Of a DNA stretch of 64,000 nucleotides, positions 25,867 through 34,243 are shown piece by piece. The notes under the pieces are model-generated. The model had not been told where the DNA came from and ran no database searches. It saw only the letters and a list, made by a program, of their open reading frames with translations. Origin of the DNA: Prevotella sp. (lineage in GTDB: Bacteria > Bacteroidota > Bacteroidia > Bacteroidales > Bacteroidaceae); the NCBI GenBank assembly GCA_016287755.1, contig JAEEWT010000003.1:62001-126000 (forward strand), in the 5' to 3' direction. Position 1 is the stretch's first letter, and each line of letters begins with the position of its first letter. Both the position numbers and the translations under genes were made by a program.

Positions 25867-26387
25867 TTCAAGCTTAACAGTCCTTCGGGTAGTTCCACCC
25901 GTATCTTCCTTTCCTCCATGTCGATATCCTTGATGAACGACTCAACGGCAGGAATCAGTAACTCCTCCCCTTTCTCGTCGTTGATCACCAGTAATACATT
26001 CTCCGTGGAGTCATCCACAGAAGTAACAGTACCTATGCACTGCTCATTCTGGTTGTTGATGAGTTGCATTCCCGTGAGCTGTGCCCAGGAAACCTCATCG
26101 GTCTGACCTTCTGCCAATGCCCTTGGAAAGAACACTTCACAGTTTGTCAGATTCCTTGCCTGCTCCAGCGTATCTATACCCTCGAATTTCATCAAAGCCG
26201 TGTCGCCGCTGCGGAAACGGTATTCTTCCATAAAGAATGGTACCAGGATACCATCCACCTGCAGGATGAGGTAGTCGGCATCTACGCGGTCGAACACATC
26301 ATCGGTAAACTGGAATGACGTCTCTCCTTTCACGCCATGCGGCTTACCGATACGACCAATGCGGAACACTTCTTCTTGTCGGATCAT
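25857..26387 (-). CDS. rimM: 16S rRNA processing protein RimM
   Basis: 176 residues. It helps 30S head assembly by binding S19. The RimM N-domain shows EVFRIGRIGKPHGVKGE and LILQVDGILVPFF; the PRC-barrel C-domain shows IGTVTSVDD and LLIPAVESFIKDID. The last residues LNDN and the stop are read from a heptad tract. It sits between murA and dxr in a tight operon, not with rpsP/trmD as in many other phyla. Confidence 0.93.
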   Translation of the reverse strand: MIRQEEVFRIGRIGKPHGVKGETSFQFTDDVFDRVDADYLILQVDGILVPFFMEEYRFRSGDTALMKFEGIDTLEQARNLTNCEVFFPRALAEGQTDEVSWAQLTGMQLINNQNEQCIGTVTSVDDSTENVLLVINDEKGEELLIPAVESFIKDIDMEERKIRVELPEGLLSLNDN

Positions 26388-26388
26388 G

Positions 26389-27699
26389 CTAAGAGCTTAT
26401 TCGTTGTATATGGGCACCCAAGGCATTCAGTCGTGCCTCAATATCTTCGTAACCACGGTCGATCTGTGCCACATTATCAATCCGACTGGTGCCGTTGGCA
26501 CTCAGTGCAGCAATGAGCAAGGCGATACCTGCACGGATATCCGGACTGGTCATTCGACCTGCCCGCAACCGTTTACGACGGTCATGACCCACCACCACGG
26601 CACGATGTGGATCACAGAGAATAATCTGCGCCCCCATGTCGATGAGCTTGTCAACGAAGAACAGTCTGCTTTCAAACATCTTCTGATGGAACAGCACACT
26701 ACCTCTTGCCTGTGTAGCCACTACAAGCAGCACAGAAAGCAGGTCGGGAGTCAAACCAGGCCATGGGGCATCAGCCAACGTCATGATAGAGCCATCGATG
26801 AACGAGTCGATGATATAATGTGTCTGACGAGGAATCACCAGATCGTCGCCTTCCACCTTCATCTTCACACCCAGTCGGCGGAAAGCCTCTGGAATGATAC
26901 CGAGGTTCTGCAACGATACATCTTTGATGCGAATACCATCTCCCACCATGGCAGCCATACCGATAAACGAGCCTACCTCAATCATGTCGGGCAAGATGCG
27001 GTGCTGCGCACCATGAAGCTTATCCACACCAACGATAGTCAGGAGGTTACTGCCGATACCGCTGATCTCTGCTCCCATCTTGTTAAGCAGATGACACAAC
27101 TGCTGGATATAGGGTTCGCAGGCGGCATTGTATATGGTGGTGGTACCCTTGGCAAATACGGCAGCCATGATGATATTGGCCGTTCCTGTTACCGAGGCCT
27201 CATCGAGCAACATATAGCAACCTTTGAGCTTGTTGGAATGGATCTCATAGACATTGCGCTGTTCGTTGAAATCGAACTTCGCTCCCAGGTACTTGAATCC
27301 GAGGAAGTGCGTGTCGAGACGGCGACGTCCAATCTTGTCACCACCGGGTTCGGCAACGACTGCCCTACCATAGCGAGCCAGCAGAGGACCGATCATCAAT
27401 ACGCTACCGCGAAGGGCGGCACATTTGCGTACGAACTCATCGCTCTGCAGATAGTCGAGGTTAAGGTCGGAGGCCTGAAAACTGTAGTCGTGACGGTTCA
27501 GTTGGTTCACCTTGACACCGATCTGCTTCAACAGCAGGATCAGGTTGTTCACATCCAGGATATCAGGGATGTTCTGGATGGTCACCTCCTCATCGGTGAG
27601 CAAGGTGGCACAAATCACCTGCAGAGCCTCGTTCTTCGCCCCTTGTGGCGTAATGGAACCCTTCAGCAGATGTCCGCCTTCGATAGTAAATGACTCCAT
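26389..27699 (-). CDS. murA: UDP-N-acetylglucosamine 1-carboxyvinyltransferase, Asp-type
   Basis: 436 residues. It transfers enolpyruvate from PEP to UDP-GlcNAc, the first committed step of peptidoglycan synthesis. It shows the EPSP-synthase fold with GAKNEALQVICATLL at the start and PDLLSVLLVVATQARG near the end. The loop that holds the catalytic Cys in E. coli (Cys115) here reads EPGGDKIGRRRLDTH, with Asp at position 121. Cys-to-Asp forms in other bacteria do not react with fosfomycin. It is flanked by DUF4290 (2 nt) and rimM (1 nt), so it is translationally packed. Confidence 0.95.
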   Translation of the reverse strand: MESFTIEGGHLLKGSITPQGAKNEALQVICATLLTDEEVTIQNIPDILDVNNLILLLKQIGVKVNQLNRHDYSFQASDLNLDYLQSDEFVRKCAALRGSVLMIGPLLARYGRAVVAEPGGDKIGRRRLDTHFLGFKYLGAKFDFNEQRNVYEIHSNKLKGCYMLLDEASVTGTANIIMAAVFAKGTTTIYNAACEPYIQQLCHLLNKMGAEISGIGSNLLTIVGVDKLHGAQHRILPDMIEVGSFIGMAAMVGDGIRIKDVSLQNLGIIPEAFRRLGVKMKVEGDDLVIPRQTHYIIDSFIDGSIMTLADAPWPGLTPDLLSVLLVVATQARGSVLFHQKMFESRLFFVDKLIDMGAQIILCDPHRAVVVGHDRRKRLRAGRMTSPDIRAGIALLIAALSANGTSRIDNVAQIDRGYEDIEARLNALGAHIQRISS

Positions 27700-27701
27700 G
27701 C

Positions 27702-28301
27702 TTATTTCTTTTTCTTGTTACGTGTGTTCAGATCATCACGTAGCTGTACACGCTCAAACTTGAATGTACTCAGGTCGAGTTGGATAACGCCATCGGTATA
27801 GCGAGCCAGGTCGGATGCTATCTTCTCGTCATCATTAGCGCCATGACTCCATTGCATCAGGTTGCGTTTCATCTGATTGGCAGTGATACGTGTCAGCTCT
27901 TCCCTTTCCTCACCTGGAGGCATGCTCTTCAGCTTGTCGAATGCCTCAAAGATCAGATGACCGTAATGACGTACAGGAATCTCCTGCATAGGATAGTCAA
28001 GCGGCTGGGGCTTGGTAGCTATCTTCATGGCAGAACTCACATCATAAGGGTAGTCGATATCCAATTGGAAACCGCTCATGATGGCGAGGTGATCCCACAG
28101 TTTCTGCTCGTAATCGGCATTATCACGGTTCTGTGGGAACATCCGGTCCATGATGCGTATGATGGTTTCAGCGCAACGCTGACGTTCTTCTTTGGTAGGA
28201 AGAGAGATGGCATGGTCAACCATGTTCTGCACTTCCCTGCCATACTCAGGGAGAATCAGTTTCTCTCGCTGTGTGTTATAGTCTAAACCTTTGATGTTCA
28301 T
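27702..28301 (-). CDS. DUF4290 protein
   Basis: 199 residues, soluble, mostly helical, with a basic tail (RNKKKK). Recognised as the Bacteroidetes-specific DUF4290 by LDYNTQREKLILPEYGREVQ, MVDHAISLPTKEERQ and MRFPQNRDN-like sequence. Function is unknown. Its constant place directly before murA suggests an envelope or growth role, but this is inference. Confidence 0.85.
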   Translation of the reverse strand: MNIKGLDYNTQREKLILPEYGREVQNMVDHAISLPTKEERQRCAETIIRIMDRMFPQNRDNADYEQKLWDHLAIMSGFQLDIDYPYDVSSAMKIATKPQPLDYPMQEIPVRHYGHLIFEAFDKLKSMPPGEEREELTRITANQMKRNLMQWSHGANDDEKIASDLARYTDGVIQLDLSTFKFERVQLRDDLNTRNKKKK

Positions 28302-28305
28302 ATTA

Positions 28306-28358
28306 AAATGGGGTTTATGGGCATTATAGGGTTAATGGGCGATATGGGGTTGATGAAT
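28306..28358 (+). repeat. ATGGGGTT-type word tract
   Basis: Imperfect 7-8-nt words (ATGGGGTTT, ATGGGCATT, AGGGTTAATGG, ATGGGGTTG) fill the tsaB-DUF4290 gap. Confidence 0.6.
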
Positions 28359-28360
28359 GT

Positions 28361-29050
28361 TTATAGTAATTTCTTGGGAGCCTTGGCCACAAAGTCCTTC
28401 AGGTAGAAAGGAACGAAGTAGGCCACATCCTCAAACTGCTCCAAGGCGATTCGTTTCTCTGCCAGCGGGAACATCCATTTGGCCAGCGGCACGATGTTCT
28501 CTATCAGATGGGCATTGGGATGATTGATAGCCTCCATGCACTTGGCGGCTCCGTTACCGAAGAAATACACAGGATGCGCATCGAGGAACTCTTTGTACGT
28601 GTCAGCCTCAACAACATCAGCCTGTACAGGACGGATAGGGCGCAGGGAACGGTCGTATATTCCTGCATACACCTCCATTCTACGGGCATCGATCATCGGA
28701 CAAAGCAGGGCGTCTTCCTCGATCTCCTGACGAAGCAGGACAGGAACGCACAGCAGTTCCAAGGTAGGAATGCCTATGAGTTTGACGTCACGACCATAGC
28801 AGATGCCTTTCGCCATGGAAGCACCGATTCGTAAGCCCGTATAGCTGCCAGGACCGCTGCTTACTGCCACAGCATCAAGAGGAATGGCATGACTCTCAAT
28901 GAACGACAAAGCCTCATCCACAAAGACTCCCAGCTTCACCGCATGATTCGGTCCTTCGCGGTCTTCTTCGTTGAAGATCACGGCTCCATCCTGACTGGCT
29001 GAAACCGAGCAAACGTCCGTACTTGTTTCTATATTGATAATACAAGACAT
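28361..29050 (-). CDS. tsaB: tRNA threonylcarbamoyladenosine synthesis protein TsaB
   Basis: 229 residues. It is a partner of TsaD and TsaE in making t6A37 on tRNAs that read ANN codons. It has an ASKHA fold with INIETSTDVCSVSAS, SSGPGSYTGLRIGASMAKG and LIGIPTLELL. The ATG at 29050 (MSCIINIETS) is chosen over the one at 29077, which lies in the divergent promoter region. It probably opens the operon that runs through DUF4290 to rseP. Confidence 0.93.
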   Translation of the reverse strand: MSCIINIETSTDVCSVSASQDGAVIFNEEDREGPNHAVKLGVFVDEALSFIESHAIPLDAVAVSSGPGSYTGLRIGASMAKGICYGRDVKLIGIPTLELLCVPVLLRQEIEEDALLCPMIDARRMEVYAGIYDRSLRPIRPVQADVVEADTYKEFLDAHPVYFFGNGAAKCMEAINHPNAHLIENIVPLAKWMFPLAEKRIALEQFEDVAYFVPFYLKDFVAKAPKKLL

Positions 29051-29104
29051 AAAATATCTTTCTAAATTAAAGTGCAAAAATACGCATTTTCCGGAAATTA
29101 TTTG

Positions 29105-29112
29105 TACTTTTG
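29105..29112 (+). promoter_or_regulatory. -7 element of yicC operon
   Basis: TACTTTTG about 25 nt before the YicC start codon; no good -33 box. It excludes the ATG at 29110 as start. Confidence 0.5.
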
Positions 29113-29136
29113 CATAAATTTAACTTCAAACATATT

Positions 29137-30012
29137 ATGATACAGTCAATGACAGGCTACGGCAAAGCGGTCGTAACCTTTAATGAAAAGAAGATAAATG
29201 TTGAGATAAAGTCACTGAACAGTAAGCAGCTTGACTTGAACACCCGCGTGGCTCCCCTCTATCGGGAAAAGGAGATGGAAATCCGTCAGATGATCTCTGC
29301 TGCTTTACTTCGTGGAAAGGTCGACTTCTCTCTTTGGATAGAGAAAGACGCTGCTGTTGATGCTACGCCCATTAATGCGGCACTTGTTGAGAATTATTAC
29401 CAACAGATTAAAGCTATCTCTGCAGCCACTGGTATTCCTGAGCCAACCGACTGGTATTATACCATCTTACGCCTTCCTGATGTGACAACCAAGACCGATG
29501 TGGAGGTGCTGAGTGAGGAGGAATGGGACATTGTAAAAAAGGCCATTGAAGAGGCCATTGCTCATCTGGTATCGTTCCGCAAGCAGGAAGGTGCCGCCCT
29601 TCAGAAGAAGTTCGAGGAGAAGATCGACAATATCGGTCGTTTACTGGAAAGCATCGAGCCATTTGAAAAGTCGCGTGTAGAAAAGATCCGTGCCAAGATC
29701 GTGGAAGGTCTGAAGAATATTCCTGAGGTTGACTACGACAAGAACCGCATGGAACAGGAACTCATCTATTATATTGAGAAACTGGATATCAGCGAGGAGA
29801 AACAACGACTTGCCAACCATCTGAAGTATTTCCGTGATACGATGAATGAAAATGGCGGTCAGGGCAAGAAGTTGGGTTTCATTGCACAAGAGATGGGACG
29901 AGAAATCAACACCACGGGCTCCAAGAGTAACCAAGCAGAGATGCAGAACATCGTGGTGATGATGAAGGATGAGTTGGAGCAGATCAAGGAACAAGTACTG
30001 AATGCGTTGTAA
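29137..30012 (+). CDS. YicC/YloC-family endoribonuclease
   Basis: 291 residues. The YicC signature MIQSMTGYGKA stands at the N-terminus and EINTTGSKSNQAEMQ near the C-terminus. Family members are reported to be RNA endonucleases that act on small RNAs and mRNA. The ATG at 29137 is chosen from the family start. It precedes gmk by 36 nt, a widely kept pairing. Confidence 0.92.
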   Translation: MIQSMTGYGKAVVTFNEKKINVEIKSLNSKQLDLNTRVAPLYREKEMEIRQMISAALLRGKVDFSLWIEKDAAVDATPINAALVENYYQQIKAISAATGIPEPTDWYYTILRLPDVTTKTDVEVLSEEEWDIVKKAIEEAIAHLVSFRKQEGAALQKKFEEKIDNIGRLLESIEPFEKSRVEKIRAKIVEGLKNIPEVDYDKNRMEQELIYYIEKLDISEEKQRLANHLKYFRDTMNENGGQGKKLGFIAQEMGREINTTGSKSNQAEMQNIVVMMKDELEQIKEQVLNAL

Positions 30013-30048
30013 TTTGCGAGAACTGATTAAGAGGTAATAAGAAGAGAT

Positions 30049-30648
30049 ATGAAAGGAAAATTAGTTATCATTAGCGCGCCATCGGGCAGCGGAAAGAGCA
30101 CGATCATCAATTGGTTGATGCAGGAGCATCCTGAACTGAACCTCTGTTTCTCTATCAGTTGTACGAGCAGGGCACCTCGAGGTACGGAGCAAAACGGAGT
30201 AGAATATTTCTTTCTTACGCTGGAAGAGTTCAAGACAAAGATTGATAACGGAGAGTTCTTAGAGTACGAGGAAGTATATGAAGGACGTTTCTACGGAACC
30301 TTGAAGGAACAGGTGGAACGCCAGCGTATGAACGGTGAGAACGTGGTATTCGATGTGGATGTGAAGGGTGGCTGTAACATCAAGAAATATTATGGTGATG
30401 AGGCCTTGAGCATCTTTATCCAGCCTCCATCGATTGAAGAACTGCGCAAGCGGTTGGAAGGTCGTGGCACGGATGCACCAGAAGTGATCGACCAGCGTAT
30501 AGAGCGTGCCAGCTTCGAACTCACCTTTGCAGACCAGTTTGACCGTGTGGTGGTGAATGACGATCTGACTACTGCAGAAAATGAAACCCTTGAGATTATC
30601 CAACAGTTCTTGAAGGGCAAAAAGAAAAAGTGTAAGAGAAAGTCATAA
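30049..30648 (+). CDS. gmk: Guanylate kinase
   Basis: 199 residues. It phosphorylates GMP to GDP. P-loop APSGSGKST lies at residues 10-18, the GMP-binding region CTSRAPRGTEQNGVEYFF follows, and the lid shows RGTDAPEVIDQRIERA. The tail is basic (GKKKKCKRKS). It lies between yicC and nadD. Confidence 0.96.
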   Translation: MKGKLVIISAPSGSGKSTIINWLMQEHPELNLCFSISCTSRAPRGTEQNGVEYFFLTLEEFKTKIDNGEFLEYEEVYEGRFYGTLKEQVERQRMNGENVVFDVDVKGGCNIKKYYGDEALSIFIQPPSIEELRKRLEGRGTDAPEVIDQRIERASFELTFADQFDRVVVNDDLTTAENETLEIIQQFLKGKKKKCKRKS

Positions 30649-30662
30649 AGTTCAAAGTTTAC

Positions 30663-31235
30663 GTGAAGATCGGTTTATTTGGCGGGACGTTCAACCCCAT
30701 TCATTTCGGACATATCCGATTGGCCCGACAGCTTCTGCAAAGTGCCGGACTGGATGAAGTGTGGTTCATGGTAACTCCACAGAACCCGTTCAAGGTGAAC
30801 CATGAACTGCTATGGGACAGAACGCGCTATCGTATGGTTGAAATGGCTTTACAACGATACAAGCACCTCATTGCCAGCGATTATGAGTTCCGCCTGCCCA
30901 AACCGTCATTTACTTGGAACACCTTACAGGCCTTGTCAAAGGATTACCCGAACCATACCTTCACCTTGCTTATCGGCGGTGATAACTGGACCTCCTTTCC
31001 CAAGTGGTACCGGGCAGCTGACATCCTTGCCCGTCATGATATTGTGGTTTACCCGCGAGAAGGAAGTTCCTATGATATGGATAAGCTGCCTCCTCGTGTT
31101 AAGATCATCGAAACAAAACGTATTCCCATCAGCAGTACAATGGTACGTCAGCGTGTGGCCGCAGGCAAATCCATCAGCAGACTAGTCCCTAAGTCGGTTG
31201 CCGATTATATCTATCAGGAACATCTATACCAATGA
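30663..31235 (+). CDS. nadD: Nicotinate-nucleotide adenylyltransferase
   Basis: 190 residues. It adenylates nicotinate mononucleotide in NAD synthesis. It shows the nucleotidyl-transferase motif GGTFNPIHFGHIRLA and the C-terminal IPISSTMVRQRVAAGKSI. The start is a GTG at 30663, 14 nt after gmk. Its stop overlaps the next start by 4 nt (ATGA). Confidence 0.95.
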   Translation: MKIGLFGGTFNPIHFGHIRLARQLLQSAGLDEVWFMVTPQNPFKVNHELLWDRTRYRMVEMALQRYKHLIASDYEFRLPKPSFTWNTLQALSKDYPNHTFTLLIGGDNWTSFPKWYRAADILARHDIVVYPREGSSYDMDKLPPRVKIIETKRIPISSTMVRQRVAAGKSISRLVPKSVADYIYQEHLYQ

Positions 31236-33070
31236 GGTATCTTCTGCAGAACATGAAACGGAACATCGCATTCTGGGTGTTCATGTATGCGTTGGGCATT
31301 GTGACGGCATTTGTCGTCCTTCCTCAAACACGGAATGCGAAGATTTACGACCATCTCTATACGGAGCTGTTCGTGGATGTATCCGTGCTGTTCCTGTTTC
31401 TCTCACTCCTTCCTCAGAAGATCAGCGTGTGGATCAAACGCCTGTTCTATGTCATTGCCTACACAGTAGCCATCGTCGATGTGTATTGCTTCATCAAGTT
31501 CGGCAGTACGCTTACTCCTACCATGCTGCTGTTGGTAGGTGAGACGAATGCGCAGGAAGCAGGGGAGTTCCTGAAATCCTATCTCTCCACCGACATCATC
31601 TTCAGTAAACTTGGTTGGGTGCTACTGGTGATGCTGGTTCATGTGGTGTGGAGTGTTATCAGAAGCAAGAAGCAAGAAGCAAGAAGCAAGAGAAATGTAT
31701 TGAGTAAATGTCCTGATAAACATAAAGGTATCCTCTTGCTTCTTGCCTCTTGCCTCTTGTTGCTAACATTCCTCTTCTCCCTCACCGATTGCTGGAAGAA
31801 CAAGGAGGCATTCCATCGGTTGATGTCGTACCAGACCATCGGAGAGGTGGAGCATGAGCTCACGGAAAAGACTTGTGCTAACCTCTACCAGCCTTTGTAC
31901 CGACTGGCTTTCAGCATACGGGCAAATCAACTCACAGCCAAACAGGTGCAGAAACTGATAACGGGTATTGATAAGGTACAGGTGGACAGCTGTACCTTCA
32001 CCACACCCCATATCATACTGATCATCGGCGAGAGTTATAACCGTCATCATGCCCAGCTGTATGGCTATGAGAAGCCAACCACACCACGACAGCTGAAACG
32101 GGCCCAACAAGGGGAACTGATTGCCTATCAGGATGTGGTGGCCCCTTGGAACCTCACGAGTTTTGTCTTCAAGTATCTCTTCTCGCTCTACACCGTAGGC
32201 GATCAAGGAGAGTGGTGCGACTATCCGCTGTTCCCGGAAGTATTCCGACAGGCAGGCTATCATGTCACCTTCCTCACCAATCAGTTCCTGCCGCAGGCAA
32301 AAGAGGCGGTATATGACTTCAGTGGCGGCTTCTTCCTGAATAACCCGACACTCAGTAATGCGATGTTTGATGCGAGGAACGAGAAACTGTCGTATTACGA
32401 TGAAGGACTGCTGAAAGATTGGGACAACATTCGAGGAGTGTGGAGTGTGGAGAGTGGAGTGATAAAGGAGGAAGGAGGAAGGATGTCCTCAAAGCAGGGG
32501 GAGCTGACGATTGTTCACCTGAAAGGACAGCATCTGGACTACCGCACCAGGAGTCCGAAAACCCGCTGGTTCTTCAAACGCGATGATTATGATCGTCCCG
32601 ACCTTCGTCCTGAAGAGATTCAACGCTTGGCTTATTACGACAATGCCGTTCTGTATAATGATTCCATAGTGGATCAGGTCATCCGACGGGTGGAGAACGA
32701 GCAGGCAGTGGTGATCTATGTGCCCGACCATGGTGAGGAGTGCTATGGGCCGGGGGTGCACTTCTGTGGCAGAATGCACAGTACAGAGATTACCGGCCGA
32801 TTGGCTCACGAGGAGTTTGACATTCCTTTCTGGATATGGTGCTCGCATGCTTTCATGGTGGAACAACCTGAGCTCTTTGATGCTATTGAGCGGTCCAAGA
32901 ACCGTAGGTATATGACTGATGCGATTCCTTTCCTGCTGATGCATCTGGCAGGGATTCATACGCCCGACTATCGTGAGGAACTGGATATTCTGAGTCTGCA
33001 GTACAACGAGATGCGTCCACGTATCCTCAAGAACACGACCGACTATGATAAGATTAAAGATGAGAGATGA
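31232..33070 (+). CDS. Phosphoethanolamine transferase-like membrane sulfatase-fold protein
   Basis: 612 residues. About five N-terminal membrane helices (to about residue 180) precede a periplasmic alkaline-phosphatase-like domain. Key features are IIGESYNRHHAQLYGY (metal-binding Glu257), the probable nucleophile Thr299 in APWNLTSFVF, and VPDHGEE (Asp489, His490). The family moves phosphoethanolamine from lipid to lipid A or other glycans. Two repeat insertions are translated: residues 144-178, where one hairpin arm encodes a basic loop (SKKQEARSKR) and the other encodes LLLLASCLLLL of the last membrane helix, and residues 391-409. The C-terminal IKDER is also repeat-derived. Substrate is unknown. 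Confidence 0.88.
   Translation: MRYLLQNMKRNIAFWVFMYALGIVTAFVVLPQTRNAKIYDHLYTELFVDVSVLFLFLSLLPQKISVWIKRLFYVIAYTVAIVDVYCFIKFGSTLTPTMLLLVGETNAQEAGEFLKSYLSTDIIFSKLGWVLLVMLVHVVWSVIRSKKQEARSKRNVLSKCPDKHKGILLLLASCLLLLTFLFSLTDCWKNKEAFHRLMSYQTIGEVEHELTEKTCANLYQPLYRLAFSIRANQLTAKQVQKLITGIDKVQVDSCTFTTPHIILIIGESYNRHHAQLYGYEKPTTPRQLKRAQQGELIAYQDVVAPWNLTSFVFKYLFSLYTVGDQGEWCDYPLFPEVFRQAGYHVTFLTNQFLPQAKEAVYDFSGGFFLNNPTLSNAMFDARNEKLSYYDEGLLKDWDNIRGVWSVESGVIKEEGGRMSSKQGELTIVHLKGQHLDYRTRSPKTRWFFKRDDYDRPDLRPEEIQRLAYYDNAVLYNDSIVDQVIRRVENEQAVVIYVPDHGEECYGPGVHFCGRMHSTEITGRLAHEEFDIPFWIWCSHAFMVEQPELFDAIERSKNRRYMTDAIPFLLMHLAGIHTPDYREELDILSLQYNEMRPRILKNTTDYDKIKDER
31661..31765 (+). repeat. Hairpin element F inside the transferase gene
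   Basis: GAAGCAA heptads (31661-31691) face CTTGCTTCTTGCC words (31732-31762). The core starts GAAATGTATTGAG and ends GGTATCCT, like elements A and B. It is in frame. Confidence 0.8.
32434..32485 (+). repeat. Heptad tract inside the transferase gene
   Basis: GTGGAGT heptads (32436-32462) followed by GGAGGAAGG words (32466-32484), in frame between the two halves of the catalytic domain. Confidence 0.75.
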
Positions 33071-33092
33071 GAGATTAAAGATGAGAAATGAT
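33048..33092 (+). repeat. AGATTAA/AGATGAG heptad tract at a gene junction
   Basis: It encodes the C-terminus of the transferase (KIKDER, stop) and the possible starts of the acyltransferase. Confidence 0.65.
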
Positions 33093-34142
33093 ATATTGAG
33101 CAGAGTGGAATCACAGGCGTTGCGCGGCATAGCCATCTTGGGCATTGTGCTGCACAACTACTGTCATTTCTTAGGTTTTGCAGTGAAGGAGAACGAATAC
33201 ACGTTCACTGCAGAGAAACCTATGCAGATGTTGGAGAAGGTGATGGCATTGGACAAGGACTTGTTCATCCATTTCTTCTCGTTCTTCGGTCATTATGGCG
33301 TACCAGTGTTCCTGTTCATCAGTGGCTATGGTCTGGTGAAGAAATACGAAGAAACGAAGGACGGAGGGAACGAGGGAACGGCGCAATGGATATGGAAGCA
33401 TTTCCGTAAGCTGTTCCGTTTGATGATCTGGGGTTATCTGCTGTTCATGGCCATCTACTTCCTGCGCCATACGAATGGACCAGAGGTGTTCTCCCTTGAC
33501 CGCATCGCTGCGCATCTCACCATGACGGTCAACTTCCTCTATTGGCTACCCGACAAGGTTATCTTCCCAGGACCTTATTGGTTCTTCGGACTGATGATTC
33601 AGTTGTATATCCTCTACCGGTTGGTATTCTACCGTTGGCGAGGCTATGGTGTCCTGTTAGGAACGATCGTGGTATGCTGGCTCTTGCAATGGTGGGCTGC
33701 CCTGAGCAATCCCTGTGATTTCAACCTGTTGAACTATCTCAGGTATAACTTCATCGGCGGAATGCTGCCCTTCTGCATGGGAATAGCCTATGCACGCTAT
33801 ATGAAGAGAACATTGAGTTCAGTACGATACCTGCTGATTGTCCTGTTCTCTGTAGTGGGTGTGGCGGCAGGTAGCATGAGTGTACATACCTGGTTGTGGG
33901 TGCCCTTGTTCATTACCACAGGTGCTGTGGCAACGGTAAAACTGCTACCACAGTGGCTGATGAAGCCTTGCGCGTGGTTTGGTGGCATCTCGGCCGCCTT
34001 GTTCGTGATGCATCCCGTGATGCGTGAGCTGATTATCTCGCATTACCGTAAGGTTGACATCTATTGGGGCATTATGATCTATCTGCTGTCGGCAGTTGCC
34101 TTGGCCATGCTTTTGCAGTTCTTTATTCAGCGCAAGCGCTGA
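33081..34142 (+). CDS. Acyltransferase family 3 membrane protein
   Basis: 353 residues with about ten membrane helices, no extra periplasmic domain. Family-3 features: RGIAILGIVLHNYCHF (His in the first helix), PVFLFISGYGLVKKY, WFFGLMIQLYILY and the late FGGISAALFVMHPVMRELI. It probably acetylates a cell-surface glycan. Starts at 33045, 33060 and 33081 are all possible because the region is an AGATGAG/AGATTAA heptad tract overlapping the upstream gene; 33081 (MRNDILSRVESQALRG) is just past that overlap. Confidence 0.87.
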   Translation: MRNDILSRVESQALRGIAILGIVLHNYCHFLGFAVKENEYTFTAEKPMQMLEKVMALDKDLFIHFFSFFGHYGVPVFLFISGYGLVKKYEETKDGGNEGTAQWIWKHFRKLFRLMIWGYLLFMAIYFLRHTNGPEVFSLDRIAAHLTMTVNFLYWLPDKVIFPGPYWFFGLMIQLYILYRLVFYRWRGYGVLLGTIVVCWLLQWWAALSNPCDFNLLNYLRYNFIGGMLPFCMGIAYARYMKRTLSSVRYLLIVLFSVVGVAAGSMSVHTWLWVPLFITTGAVATVKLLPQWLMKPCAWFGGISAALFVMHPVMRELIISHYRKVDIYWGIMIYLLSAVALAMLLQFFIQRKR

Positions 34143-34243
34143 GTAATGTGGAGTGTGGAATGTGGAGTGTGGAATGAGATTAGTTTAATTCGTCAAATTC
34201 GCAGAGAAACAAAGAGATTCGTCAAATTCGCAGAGAAGAATAT
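34143..34243 (+). repeat. Heptad tract plus ATTCGTCAAATTCG words
   Basis: GTGGAATGTGGAGT heptads (34146-34176), then two copies of ATTCGTCAAATTCGCAGAGAA (about 34187 and 34217). The second ends a few bases before the ATG at 34244, so it forms the ribosome-binding region. Confidence 0.75.

Noticed and set aside
26359..27693. 444-codon plus-strand open frame opposite murA
   Set aside because: It is the antisense shadow of murA; its His- and Gln-rich translation has no domain, and murA is unmistakable.
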